64,000 nt of DNA from Acrocarpospora macrocephala (GCF_009687865.1 NZ_BLAE01000063.1:1-64000); one strand, 5' to 3'; positions 51,738 to 60,373 are shown, numbered from the stretch's first letter. The notes: generated from the letters alone by a model not told the origin. Program-made: numbers and translations.

Positions 51738-52568
51738 ATGACGACGCCGCCGGGACACCTTCCACCCGGACATCCGGGTTACCAGCAGCAGCCGGTCTAC
51801 GGGCAGTCCGTCTATCAGCCGTACGTTCAGGAAGAACGTCCCCGGCTGAACGGCACTCAGGTCGTGCGGGCGGTGCTGATTCTGGCGGCGTTGGCCGGGA
51901 TGCTCACGGTCGGGGCCGGGCTGATGTTCTGGCTGGGCTCCCCGGAGGAGTATGCGGCGCCCGAGCGGACCACGCTCCGGGCGCAGACGGGCGCGCTGGC
52001 GCCGAGCGTCGGGCCTGGCGGTCCGGGGCAGCCGCTGACGCAGGCGGATCCGACGGCGCCGCCCCCGGCTCCGCCCCTGCCCGCCGCCGAACCCCTGTTA
52101 CCCTCCTCGCCCAAGCGGCTGATCATCGCCAAGCTGGGCATCAACGCCCCGATCAAGTCCGTGGGCGTGGACAAACGAGGCGCGATCGAGACCCCGCCGA
52201 TCAGCAACCCCAATCTGGTCGGCTGGTACCGGGGCGGACCCACAGCCGGCGAGGCGGGCCCCGCCATCATGCTGGGGCACAAGGACACCCAAACCCGCAG
52301 CGCTGTCTTCAGCCGCCTGCACGAACTCCGGTACGGCGACACGATCGAGGTCATCCGGGGCGACGGCACCATCGCGATCTTCACCGTCGGCGGCGTCGAG
52401 CAGGCCAACAAGGAAACCTTCCCCACCAATAGGGTGTACGGCAACGCCGACGACGCCGAACTGCGCCTGATCACCTGCGGCGGCACGTATAACCGGAGCA
52501 CAGGTCACTATGTGGACAACGTCATCGTGTACGCGAGGATGACCAGCACGCGGCTCGCCAACTCCTGA
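51738..52568 (+). CDS. Class F sortase (second copy)
   Basis: A 276-residue sortase, clearly paralogous to the one at 48846 in its catalytic half: H181 in IMLGHKDTQTRS, C247 in LRLITCGGTYN and Arg in NRSTGHYVDN. The N-terminus has a Tyr/Pro/Gly-rich cytoplasmic tail and an anchor about 37-62. It follows surface protein C by 7 bases, in the same direction. The pairing of each sortase with a preceding substrate suggests that the unit (substrate-sortase) was duplicated. Confidence 0.93.
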   Translation: MTTPPGHLPPGHPGYQQQPVYGQSVYQPYVQEERPRLNGTQVVRAVLILAALAGMLTVGAGLMFWLGSPEEYAAPERTTLRAQTGALAPSVGPGGPGQPLTQADPTAPPPAPPLPAAEPLLPSSPKRLIIAKLGINAPIKSVGVDKRGAIETPPISNPNLVGWYRGGPTAGEAGPAIMLGHKDTQTRSAVFSRLHELRYGDTIEVIRGDGTIAIFTVGGVEQANKETFPTNRVYGNADDAELRLITCGGTYNRSTGHYVDNVIVYARMTSTRLANS

Positions 52569-52623
52569 TCACAAAGACCATCAAATACGACTATCGTGCT
52601 CCTCAAAAAGAGGAGGAGGACTC

Positions 52624-53694
52624 GTGGGCCTGCTATCGAATCTTCTGTTGCCCGGGCGGCTGAGGACGGGTCCGACGGTTTTGCTGCCCGCGAAGGTGAA
52701 GCCGGACGCGTTGCTGGAGGCCGTTCAGCTCGCTGACCCGACCGCCGCGCAGGACGGCGAGGAACTGCTGGCGGCCGGAACCCGGATCCACGCACCCCTG
52801 GAACTCACCGCCGACCTGCTGCGCAAGCTGAGCATCCAGGACGAGGACCGGCTCTGGGCCTACCGGGTGGTGGCCGAGCGGCCGCTGCCGATGGACTACT
52901 ACGACAAGTTCCTCGCGGCCGGAATCGCCTACCGGTATGGCGGCTGGTCCCTCTGTGAGGGCTCCGCGGACGACCCGGCCGAGGACGAATCCCGCCTTGC
53001 CGCCGTCTATTTGCCGGAAATGCCCGACCAGGAGGAGCTCGCTACCCTTCTCCGTGGCCTGCTCCGCCTCCCAGAACCCACCGCCGAAACCGACGCCGAT
53101 GCTGAGGCCGGAACCGACACCGAGGTAGCGGAGGTGGCCGAGCCCGCTGAGGAGTCCTCGGACGAAGCCACGGCAAGCGCGGACGCTTCGGACGAAACCG
53201 CAGCCGAGAAGACGGCTTCGGAGGAACCGGCACCCGAGGATGCCGCGCCCGCAGCCACCACGGCTGACGAACCCGCTCCCGAAGCGTCTGGGGAGTCCAC
53301 GTCTGACGAAACCGCGTCCGCGGATGATTCAGCGGAGGAAGGGCCCTCTGACGAGGCTGCGGAAGCGGGGGATGGCGACGAGTCCGACAAGAGTGGGCTC
53401 GTGCAGATTCAGTCGGGGCAGACCATCGTCTACACCGGTGCCGACATTCAGGTCACCGCCAGCTATGAAACCCGATTTCCGGCTGTGGTCGCGGGGCTGA
53501 TGCCGTACGCGACGGAAGTGGTCAGGATCGCGGTGCGGGCCCTTGAGGACGGCGAGCTGGACGGGGACGATCTCGTGCTCGAACCCGGGAAGGTGGCCCT
53601 GTCCCTGGGGAACGCGCTGGACGGGCCGGTCGTGGACGCCTGGGGGTTCCAGATTCTCGAGGTGGAGGATCTGCTGCCCGCGCGGCGCGTCTGA
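52624..53694 (+). CDS. Protein with acidic low-complexity centre, unknown function
   Basis: A 356-residue protein with a conserved-looking N-terminal part (1-150: GLLSNLLLPGRL ... PLPMDYYDKFLAAGIAYRYGG). A long Glu/Asp/Ala/Ser/Thr-rich stretch (about 152-258) follows, with units like SDEATASAD and EPAPEDAAP, and then a C-terminal domain of about 90 residues (LVQIQSGQTIVYTGADIQVTA ... ALEDGELDGDDLVLEP). No signal peptide or membrane helix is seen. I do not recognise either domain. GGAGGAGGA lies just before GTG 52624. Confidence 0.65.
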   Translation: MGLLSNLLLPGRLRTGPTVLLPAKVKPDALLEAVQLADPTAAQDGEELLAAGTRIHAPLELTADLLRKLSIQDEDRLWAYRVVAERPLPMDYYDKFLAAGIAYRYGGWSLCEGSADDPAEDESRLAAVYLPEMPDQEELATLLRGLLRLPEPTAETDADAEAGTDTEVAEVAEPAEESSDEATASADASDETAAEKTASEEPAPEDAAPAATTADEPAPEASGESTSDETASADDSAEEGPSDEAAEAGDGDESDKSGLVQIQSGQTIVYTGADIQVTASYETRFPAVVAGLMPYATEVVRIAVRALEDGELDGDDLVLEPGKVALSLGNALDGPVVDAWGFQILEVEDLLPARRV

Positions 53695-53711
53695 TTAGAC
53701 GGGACAAACAG

Positions 53712-53756
53712 ACGGATCCCTCCGTGCCAGGCACGAAGGGATCCGTTTCTGTTTTT
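53712..53756 (+). terminator. Intrinsic terminator with U-tract
   Basis: ACGGATCCCT 53712-53721 pairs with AGGGATCCGT 53737-53746; an inner CGTGCC/GGCACG extends the stem. GTTTCTGTTTTTT follows. This is the most classic rho-independent terminator in the window. Confidence 0.9.
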
Positions 53757-53801
53757 TCCTATTCTCGCTAGGTCACCCCGGCAAGACCTCGGCTATCGCC
53801 T

Positions 53802-54383
53802 TCAACCAGCAACCGCGAACCGGCCGCAGTGGTGGTGACGGTGGTGGATCACGCCGTGGTGGTGGTGACGGTGGTGGAAGTGGCCGTGGCCGTGGTGGTG
53901 GTGACGGTGGTGGCCCCAGTGACGGTGCTCACCGTGGTGGTGGGCCCAGTGCCGGTGCTGCCCGAACTCGTGGTGGAACAGGCGGTGGTGCCCGAACAGG
54001 CGGTGGTGGCCGCGGTGCTCGTTGAAGAAGCGGTGCTCGCGGTGGTCGTTGACGCGCTGCTCGACGAACTGGCGCTGGTCGTTGTCCTGACGCTGACGGT
54101 TGTCGATGTCGATGTCGATGTCGTCCCGGTTCTTGTTCCGGTTCTCGACCTCGTTGTCGTTGTCGTTGTCATTGTCGTTGTCGTTGTCCGGGTCGTAGGG
54201 CAGGAGGTTGGCCTCCTCCTCGACCGGCTGAACCGGCTGCGGCTGAACCGGCTGGACCTTCACGACCTTGGTGCCGATAGCGACAGCCGCAGCCTGCGCG
54301 CTGGGGGCCATGGCGAACATGGCCGCCATCGCCGGGACGACGGCGAAGCCGGTCGCCACTGCGAGCTTGAGTTGGCTCTTCAT
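53802..54383 (-). CDS. Secreted His-rich, Asp/Asn-repeat protein
   Basis: A 193-residue exported protein. Signal peptide 1-32 (ending AQAAA), a Val/Gln/Pro segment, then about ten DN dipeptides (residues 66-77), a charged Arg/Asp/Ile stretch with DIDIDID, and a C-terminal 80 residues that are very His-rich (HHRHHHHGHGHFHHRHHHH). The acidic and His runs suggest metal binding outside the cell, perhaps zinc, nickel or copper. There is no known domain. AAGGGA lies 8 bases before the ATG. DNA repeats underlie both runs, and the frame could drift by slippage. Confidence 0.7.
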   Translation of the reverse strand: MKSQLKLAVATGFAVVPAMAAMFAMAPSAQAAAVAIGTKVVKVQPVQPQPVQPVEEEANLLPYDPDNDNDNDNDNDNEVENRNKNRDDIDIDIDNRQRQDNDQRQFVEQRVNDHREHRFFNEHRGHHRLFGHHRLFHHEFGQHRHWAHHHGEHRHWGHHRHHHHGHGHFHHRHHHHGVIHHRHHHCGRFAVAG

Positions 54384-54695
54384 TAGACGATCCCTTCTTA
54401 TTATGAAGAAACGATGCGAGATTGTCGATCTCGTATCTAAGTGATCTTCTTACTCGAATCGCTTGCTAATTGTCGATCTCCCCGATTCTCGAAAGAACCA
54501 GACACACTAATGCGTAAAGGACGCTTGATTTTCGCACAAGCCGTTTCTTTGCCATTTAGTACGGCGTGGCGCGATTGGTTGGCCGGGGCAGGATGGTAGG
54601 GGCCGGGCTGGATACTGGAACGCTCGTGTCGCTTCCCCTAATTTCGGGTCTTCGCGTGCCATAGTTCGTTCGTTGGTTTCTTTCGGAGGTGTCCG
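54384..54695. promoter_or_regulatory. AT-rich divergent control region (His-rich gene / L,D-transpeptidase gene)
   Basis: About 310 bases of AT-richer DNA between two divergent secreted-protein genes. CGAGAT-N5-ATCTCG (54417-54433) is an inverted repeat, and ATTGTCGATCTC occurs twice, at 54421-54432 and 54469-54480, 48 bp apart. The first copy lies within the inverted repeat. These are candidate regulator sites. GGAGG 54685-54689 belongs to the downstream gene. Confidence 0.5.
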
Positions 54696-55934
54696 ATGCG
54701 AGTACCTTTTCTGCTCTCAATAGCCACAGGCGGCGCGCTCTGCGTCGCGGTTCCTGCTGTCGTCGAGGCGATGGGCGCGACCGCCTACGCCGAGACCGCT
54801 TACGCCAGGACTGTCCACGCGCAGCACGTCGACAGGACTGCTTCGCACGCGAGCCCGCCAGGTGAGGTCAAGCGCCCTCATGACCGGAATTCCCGGCACG
54901 CCAAGCGACCCCAAGAGCGGCGACAACGTGAGGCCAGGCGATCGCAGCAACAGCGATCACGTGAGGTCAGGCGGTCGCATGCCGGGCGGTCGCATGCGGG
55001 CAGGCGGTTCTATGAAGGGCGAGCGCAGGAGATCAGGCGATCGCATGTGAGGCGGTCTCATGAAGAGCCACCGCGTGAGATCAGCCGGTCTCACGATGAG
55101 CGGCAGCGTGAGATCAGCCGCTCTCAAGTAGTGCGACAGCATCAGCTCAGCCGGTCTCACGACGATCGCTCGCGTGAATTCAGCCGGTCTTACGACGATC
55201 GCCCGCGTGAAATCAGCCGCTCTTACGACGATCGCCCGCAGGCGATAATGCCGAGGCAGCTTTCGCCCGGACTAAAGCGACAATTGCCGCGCACCACGAC
55301 ATGGGCGACATTGCGGAGAGTTCCGCTGGATCGGGACACCTTCGACCGCACAGAAGGCCGCACAATCCATCCGAATAAGCAAAAAGTCGTATATAACCGC
55401 CCAGGCGGCATGCCCGTCGCGGTCCTGCCCACCCATTTGCTGGGAAATCCGACATGGGTGCCCGTGGTGGATTCTTACGGCGATTGGGTACGCGTACTGC
55501 TCCCCAGCCGCCCTAATCGTTCGACCGGCTGGGTCCACACCGGTTCAGGCGTGGATTGGGGCCAAACCAACTACAAAATCTACGTTTCCCTGCGGCTACA
55601 CCGAATGTCGATCCACAAAGGCGGACGCCGGATCGGCACCTGGCCCGTCGCCACCGGTGCGCCGAACACGCCCACCCCCGTCGGGCGGACCTTCGTCATG
55701 GCCTCGGTCGACACCGGCCACGGCTACGGCGTGCCGGTCCTTCCCTTGGGCACGCATTCGCCCACCATGAGTCACTTCGGCGGCGGCCCCGCCACGATCG
55801 GCCTGCACGGCTGGCCCCATGGCAGCGGCGTGTTCGGCCACAGCGTCAGCAATGGCTGCGTCCGGGTGCCCCAGTCCGCGCTCCCCGTGATGCGCCGGGT
55901 CCCGCTCGGCACCGTGGTCACGATCACCAGGTGA
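54696..55934 (+). CDS. L,D-transpeptidase with Arg/Ser-rich repeat stalk
   Basis: A 412-residue exported protein. Signal peptide 1-32 (AYAET), then an Arg/Ser/Glu/His-rich low-complexity stalk (45-182), a small linker with a possible SH3-like part (about 195-290), and a YkuD catalytic domain 295-412. The catalytic block is HGWPHGSGVFGHSVSNGCVRV, with C388 and the H/S/G set. It makes 3-3 peptidoglycan crosslinks or anchors proteins to peptidoglycan. The stalk is highly basic (pI likely above 11), so it could bind wall polymers. GGAGG 54685-54689 lies 6 bases before ATG 54696. Confidence 0.9.
   Translation: MRVPFLLSIATGGALCVAVPAVVEAMGATAYAETAYARTVHAQHVDRTASHASPPGEVKRPHDRNSRHAKRPQERRQREARRSQQQRSREVRRSHAGRSHAGRRFYEGRAQEIRRSHVRRSHEEPPREISRSHDERQREISRSQVVRQHQLSRSHDDRSREFSRSYDDRPREISRSYDDRPQAIMPRQLSPGLKRQLPRTTTWATLRRVPLDRDTFDRTEGRTIHPNKQKVVYNRPGGMPVAVLPTHLLGNPTWVPVVDSYGDWVRVLLPSRPNRSTGWVHTGSGVDWGQTNYKIYVSLRLHRMSIHKGGRRIGTWPVATGAPNTPTPVGRTFVMASVDTGHGYGVPVLPLGTHSPTMSHFGGGPATIGLHGWPHGSGVFGHSVSNGCVRVPQSALPVMRRVPLGTVVTITR
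55074..55238 (+). repeat. Five tandem 33-bp repeats in the L,D-transpeptidase stalk
   Basis: Five copies code for an 11-residue unit: REISRSHDERQ, REISRSQVVRQ, HQLSRSHDDRS, REFSRSYDDRP, REISRSYDDRP. More degenerate copies lie upstream from about 54920. The copy number may vary between strains. Confidence 0.85.
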
Positions 55935-56006
55935 CCCGTCGACGGAATAACGTTCTGGGTTACGCTGTTACCCGAACAATGCTCGGTTTCTTTGTTGGAG
56001 GGCACT

Positions 56007-57152
56007 GTGGCAGAGGCGTACATCGTGGGAGCGGTGCGATCCCCGGTCGGTAAGAAGAAGGGCGGCCTGTCCACAGTCCACCCCACCGACCTGGCCGCGC
56101 ACACGCTCAGCGCGCTCATCGAGCGCACCGGCGTCGACCCGGCGGCCGTCGAGGACGTCATCATGGGCTGCGTCATGCAGTTCGGACCGCAATCGATGGA
56201 CATCGCCCGCAACGCGTGGCTGAGCGCCGGCCTCCCGGAGACCGTGGCGGGCGTCACCATCGACCGCCAGTGCGGCTCCTCCCAGCAGGCGATCCACTTC
56301 GCCGCGCAGGGCGTGCTGTCCGGCACCCAGGACCTGGTCGTCGCCTCCGGCGTCGAATCCATGTCCATCGTCCCGATGGGATCGAGCATCACCGCCGCCC
56401 TGGAGAAGGGCATGCCCTTCCCGTTCGGCGAAAAGTGGGTCGAAAGGTACGACAAGCAGGAGATCTCGCAGTTCCGCGGCGCGGAGTTGATGGCCGAGAA
56501 GTGGAACCTGTCCAGGGAGGACCTGGAGCGTTACGCGTACGAGAGCCACCAGCGGGCGGCGAAGGCGGTCGCCAACGGGTACTTCCGGGAGCAGATCGCG
56601 CCGCTCAACGGGGTCGAGGACGACGAAGGGCCGCGGCCTGACACGACCCTGGAGAAGATGGCCGAACTGCGGACGTTGCGGGAGGACGGTCGCATCACCG
56701 CCGCCACCTCGTCCCAGATCTCCGACGGCGCGGGCGCGCTCCTGATCGCCTCAGAGCAGGCCGTACGCGATCACGGCCTGACACCCAGGGCGCGGATCGT
56801 GACGCTGGCCCTGATCGGAGACGATCCTGTCTACATGCTCACCGCGCCGATCCCGGCCACGCACAAGGCCCTGAAGAAGGCCGGTCTGAGCATTTCCGAC
56901 ATCGACGTCATCGAGATCAACGAGGCGTTCGCGTCGGTTCCGCTCGCCTGGCTTCAGGAGCTGGACGCCGATCCGGCCCGTACGAACCCGAACGGCGGCG
57001 CGATCGCGCTCGGCCACCCGCTCGGCGGCACCGGCGCGATCCTGATGACCAAGCTCCTGCACGAGCTGGAGCGCACCGGCGGTCGCTACGGGCTTCAGAC
57101 GATGTGCGAGGGCGGCGGCCAGGCCAACGTCACCATCATCGAACGCCTGTAA
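56007..57152 (+). CDS. Acetyl-CoA acetyltransferase (thiolase)
   Basis: A 381-residue thiolase. Active-site Cys89 sits in DRQCGSSQQA, His in NEAFASVPLAW, the second His in GGAIALGHPLGGTGA, and the second Cys in QTMCEGGGQANV. It performs the reversible thiolytic cleavage of 3-ketoacyl-CoA, or condensation of acetyl-CoA. Close relatives of this actinobacterial type act on steroid or fatty acyl-CoA, but the substrate cannot be set. GTG 56007 has GGAGGG 4 bases upstream. Confidence 0.93.
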   Translation: MAEAYIVGAVRSPVGKKKGGLSTVHPTDLAAHTLSALIERTGVDPAAVEDVIMGCVMQFGPQSMDIARNAWLSAGLPETVAGVTIDRQCGSSQQAIHFAAQGVLSGTQDLVVASGVESMSIVPMGSSITAALEKGMPFPFGEKWVERYDKQEISQFRGAELMAEKWNLSREDLERYAYESHQRAAKAVANGYFREQIAPLNGVEDDEGPRPDTTLEKMAELRTLREDGRITAATSSQISDGAGALLIASEQAVRDHGLTPRARIVTLALIGDDPVYMLTAPIPATHKALKKAGLSISDIDVIEINEAFASVPLAWLQELDADPARTNPNGGAIALGHPLGGTGAILMTKLLHELERTGGRYGLQTMCEGGGQANVTIIERL

Positions 57153-57192
57153 CCCACCGCTCTGATCAACCGCTTGGAACCCGCTCAACGCG

Positions 57193-57222
57193 AAGGGGCA
57201 TCCCGCTCAAGGGGTGCCCCTT
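57193..57222 (+). terminator. Terminator after the thiolase gene
   Basis: AAGGGGCATCCC (57193-57204) pairs with GGGGTGCCCCTT (57211-57222) around loop GCTCAA, a 12-bp stem with one G-T pair, followed by TCGCCG. Confidence 0.75.
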
Positions 57223-57329
57223 TCGCCGTAAGAGGCACTCATTCATCACCAAGCCGACACCAGGTCCGGACCAAGGGCGATCTTGCAAGCTAACTCCTGT
57301 CAGCAGAACGACCTGAACAGGAGCCTGAA

Positions 57330-57482
57330 ATGCGCACTCTGAAGCGCGCCACCGCCGCCCTCGCCACCACCGCCGTGGCCATCACCACCTTCGCCGTCCT
57401 CACCGGCCCGGCCCAGGCCCGCCCCAACGAGTGGTACCCCTGCAAGATCGACGGCCGGTGGTACTGGTGCATGGACCTCTAA
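57330..57482 (+). CDS. 50-residue secreted peptide with two cysteines
   Basis: A small gene too short for routine calling. The product has a basic start MRTLKRATAAL, a hydrophobic run and an AQA cleavage site near residue 30. The mature part, RPNEWYPCKIDGRWYWCMDL, is about 20 residues and aromatic-rich, with two Cys eight residues apart that could form a disulfide loop. AGGAG 57319-57323 lies 6 bases before ATG 57330. A hairpin terminator lies downstream at 57574. Function unknown: a signal or surface-active peptide is possible. Confidence 0.7.
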   Translation: MRTLKRATAALATTAVAITTFAVLTGPAQARPNEWYPCKIDGRWYWCMDL

Positions 57483-57573
57483 TCCCCGGCTCCTCGCCGT
57501 TATCCGGCGCCGATCACGTTCGAGACACTTCTCGCCGTACCGGCGCCAAAGGGGGGACCGATTAGCAGCCAAT

Positions 57574-57608
57574 GAGAAGACCGTCCCGGGGCATCCGGGG
57601 CGGTTCTC
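57574..57608. terminator. Hairpin between the peptide gene and the histidine kinase gene
   Basis: GAGAA-(GA)-CCGTCCCGG 57574-57589 pairs with CCGGGGCGG-TTCTC 57595-57608, loop GGCAT. It lies in the gap between convergent genes, about 23 bases from the kinase stop. Confidence 0.65.
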
Positions 57609-57631
57609 CATGGTCGATCGCCGGAGGGCGC

Positions 57632-59014
57632 CTACTCCGAGCCCACCAGTTCGCCCACGTGCAAGGCCGGGAGTTCGATGTGGACGATCGTGCCGGAGCC
57701 GAGGGCTGAGGTGATCCAGCAGCGGCCGCCGTGAGCGTCGGTGATGGCCTTGACGATGGACAGGCCCAGGCCGGCGCCGTCGGAGAGGCGTTCTTCGCCT
57801 CGGTGGAAGCGGTCGAAGGCGCGGGCGGCCTGTTCGGGGGACATGCCGGGGCCGTCGTCGGCGATTTCGAGGAGGAACTTGGTGCCGGTGCGGGAGATCC
57901 GGACGAAGGCGGGCGTACCTGGGGGAGTGTGAGCGCGGACGTTGGCGAGGAGGTTGACGACGACCTGGCGGATGCGGGCCTCGTCGACGACGGCCACGAG
58001 CGTGCGGGGCGCGTCGACGATGATGGGGGAGTCGGGGTCCAGCGCGGTGGCATCCGCAGCAGCTTCTCGCGCTATTTCCGACAAGTCGGTTTCGGAGAGG
58101 GTGAGGGCGGCGCTGCGGTCCAGGCGGGCCAGTTCCAGCATCTCGGAGACGAGCTTGCCCATCCGGGTGGCTTCGTCCTCGATGCGGCCCATCACCTTCG
58201 GGAGTTCCTCTTCGGGGATGGCCCCGGCACGGTGGAGCTCCGCGTAGCCGCGGATGGCCGCGAGCGGGGTCCTGAGCTCGTGGGAGGCATCCGCGGCGAA
58301 ACGGCGGACCCGATCCTCGGAGGCCCACCGGTCCCGGAACGAAGCGCTGATCCGGTCCAGCATGAGGTTGATGGCACTGCCCAGCTTGCCCACCTCGGAG
58401 GTGCCTTCCGGCATCCGGGCGGACAGATCACCACCCCGCGCGATGCCCACGGCCATCCGCGCCATCCGCCCCAGCGGCGCCAGCCCGGTCACGATGAGCA
58501 ACCGCCCGACCAGGGCGAGTAACACGATCAGCAACCCACCGGTGACGAGTTCCGCGAGCAAGATCTCACGAACCGGATCGTTGACCCCGTCCAGCGGGAC
58601 CGCGACGATCACCAGCCGGGCCCCGATCCGAGTCCGCGCCGCCGCGGCCATCAGATCACCGCCGAGCTCGAAAGTACGCCCCGCCGAAGCGTGCGCGGTG
58701 AGCCGCTCCTGCCCGAGCTGCTCCACCAGGCCCGGCACCGACCCCGCCTGCGGCGCGTCCCCGCTGACCAGCCGGGTCCGCTGGTTGTTGAGGTTGAAGG
58801 TGACCACCGCGAAGGTGGACCCGGTCAGCGCCTGCGTGAGCGTGTCGGTGGCCTCCACCCGGCGGGAGGCGGTGGCGGTGGCCGCCAGCAGCTGCCCCTC
58901 CAGCCGGTTGTACAGGTGCCCCCGCAACACGACCGCGCTGACCACCGACAGCACCACCAGCAGCAGGGCGCTGATGGCGAGCAGTCCGGCCAGGAGTCGG
59001 GTGCGCAGCGACAT
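57632..59014 (-). CDS. Sensor histidine kinase
   Basis: A 460-residue kinase. Two membrane helices (about 8-30 and 155-177) flank an extracellular sensor domain of about 120 residues. A HAMP domain (178-232), HisKA with H245 in DASHELRTPLAAI, and an ATPase domain with the N-box NLLANVRAHTP, DDGPGM and GLGLSI follow. The sensed signal is unknown. The ATG lies directly after the stop of the response regulator gene, so the two are co-transcribed and form a pair. Confidence 0.93.
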   Translation of the reverse strand: MSLRTRLLAGLLAISALLLVVLSVVSAVVLRGHLYNRLEGQLLAATATASRRVEATDTLTQALTGSTFAVVTFNLNNQRTRLVSGDAPQAGSVPGLVEQLGQERLTAHASAGRTFELGGDLMAAAARTRIGARLVIVAVPLDGVNDPVREILLAELVTGGLLIVLLALVGRLLIVTGLAPLGRMARMAVGIARGGDLSARMPEGTSEVGKLGSAINLMLDRISASFRDRWASEDRVRRFAADASHELRTPLAAIRGYAELHRAGAIPEEELPKVMGRIEDEATRMGKLVSEMLELARLDRSAALTLSETDLSEIAREAAADATALDPDSPIIVDAPRTLVAVVDEARIRQVVVNLLANVRAHTPPGTPAFVRISRTGTKFLLEIADDGPGMSPEQAARAFDRFHRGEERLSDGAGLGLSIVKAITDAHGGRCWITSALGSGTIVHIELPALHVGELVGSE

Positions 59015-59701
59015 TTACGGCCGCAGGGCGTACCCCACACCCCGCTGGGTGTGGATCAGCGGCGGCCCGAGCGGGTCGAGCTTACGGCGCAGGTAGGAGA
59101 TGTAGGTCTCCAGCACCTGGGAGGACCCCCCATACCCCCAGACCTGATCGAGCAGCTGCCGTTTGGTCAGCACCAACCCCGGATGTTCCATCATGAACGC
59201 CAGCAACCGGAACTCGGTCGGGGACAGATCCACCCGGACGCCACCCCGCCGCACCTCCCAGCGCGCCTCGTCCAGCTCCAGGTCGGCCACCCGGAGCACG
59301 TCCCCGCTGGGCCGCTCCTCCGCGTCCGGCACGCTCGTACGGCGCAGCACCGCCCGGATCCTGGCGACCAGCGCCTCCACCGAGAAGGGTTTCGTCACGT
59401 AGTCATCGGCGCCCATAGTCAGCCCGCGCACGGTGTCCGACACGGCGTCCCGCGCGGTCAGGAAGATCACCGGAGTCTGCACGCCTTCGAACCGGATCCG
59501 GCGGCACACCTCGAACCCATCGATATCGGGCAGCATCACGTCGAGCACGACGAGATCCGGCCGCCGGGCCGCGAACTCGCGCAGCGCGTCGCGCCCGGTG
59601 GCCACCGCGGTCACGCTGAAGCCGTGAAACCGCAGCGCGACATCGACGATGTCGCGGATGTTCGGTTCGTCCTCGACGACGAGGATTCTGGTTTCACTCA
59701 T
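59015..59701 (-). CDS. OmpR-family response regulator
   Basis: A 228-residue regulator: receiver domain 1-120 with acceptor D54 in VVLDVMLPD and acidic pocket EDE, and a C-terminal OmpR/PhoB winged helix (about 130-226, SPTEFRLLAFMMEHPGLVLTKRQLL ... VLETYISYLRRKLD ... RGVGYALRP). It lies first in the operon with the kinase. The upstream secreted protein at 59755-60270, on the same strand, is a plausible regulon member. Confidence 0.94.
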   Translation of the reverse strand: MSETRILVVEDEPNIRDIVDVALRFHGFSVTAVATGRDALREFAARRPDLVVLDVMLPDIDGFEVCRRIRFEGVQTPVIFLTARDAVSDTVRGLTMGADDYVTKPFSVEALVARIRAVLRRTSVPDAEERPSGDVLRVADLELDEARWEVRRGGVRVDLSPTEFRLLAFMMEHPGLVLTKRQLLDQVWGYGGSSQVLETYISYLRRKLDPLGPPLIHTQRGVGYALRP

Positions 59702-59754
59702 GACGGGATAAGTATGGGGCCTCCGTACTAGCCGGAAGCCCCGTATGTCCGTAT

Positions 59755-60270
59755 TTAGCTCACCACAGCCTTGTTCTTCGGCACGAACACCGCGGTGGCC
59801 GTCGGGTTCGGGGTCCCGGGGACGCCGATGGTGAACACCCAGTCGCCCACCATGAGCTTGGTGAAGTCGGCCTTCGCGCCGGCCCGGCGGAACCGGGTGT
59901 CGGTGGCCGTGTTCCAGGTCCAGGTCACCCCGTCACGGCTCTTCACGGTGAGCGTGCCGGCGCCCTTCGCGGTGATCGCGCCCCGCTGCCAGGTGTAGGT
60001 GACGAAGGTGTTCTTCTTCTCCCGTACGGTCGCGGAACCGTGGATGCCGACCACCCACCGGTTGAACTTGCCGCGCAGGCGCGGCCCGCGCAGCGTCGAG
60101 TCCGCCGTCACCAGCGAGTCGGCGATCGTGTACGCCCCCGCCGGGATGTACGCGGCACCGGTGATGGCCGCGGGCGCGGCCGGGGCGGCGGGGTCCGCGG
60201 CAGCGGTGGCCGAGATCAGGAACACCGTGGCGACGGTGGCGGCGGCGCCGAGCGCGAGCTTCGTTCTCAT
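59755..60270 (-). CDS. Secreted protein with OB-like beta domain (DUF5666-like)
   Basis: A 171-residue exported protein. Signal peptide 1-27 (ending AAADP), an Ala/Pro linker, and a beta domain (about 45-165) with RGPRLRGKFNRWVVGIHGSATV, GTLTVKSRDGVTWTWN, TDTRFRR and LMVGDWVFTIGV. The order (G-T-x-T-x-x-S-x-D-G, TDTRF, VGDxV) is that of DUF5666-type domains. It is encoded upstream of the two-component genes in the same direction. ATG 60270 is inferred from the signal peptide; no ribosome site is seen. Confidence 0.7.
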   Translation of the reverse strand: MRTKLALGAAATVATVFLISATAAADPAAPAAPAAITGAAYIPAGAYTIADSLVTADSTLRGPRLRGKFNRWVVGIHGSATVREKKNTFVTYTWQRGAITAKGAGTLTVKSRDGVTWTWNTATDTRFRRAGAKADFTKLMVGDWVFTIGVPGTPNPTATAVFVPKNKAVVS

Positions 60271-60373
60271 GCAACTCAGCAAAGCGCCGCAGACTGGGCC
60301 GACGACCGGAGAAAGGTGGGAAATCCGTGGGAACCCGTCCCATAGACAGCCGCGGCTGTCCAGATCCTTCTGA

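Noticed and set aside
53829-54386. Plus-strand Val-rich frame opposite the His-rich gene
   Set aside because: It is the reverse reading of His/Asp/Asn codons (Val runs) and lacks a signal peptide or ribosome site, unlike the minus-strand frame.
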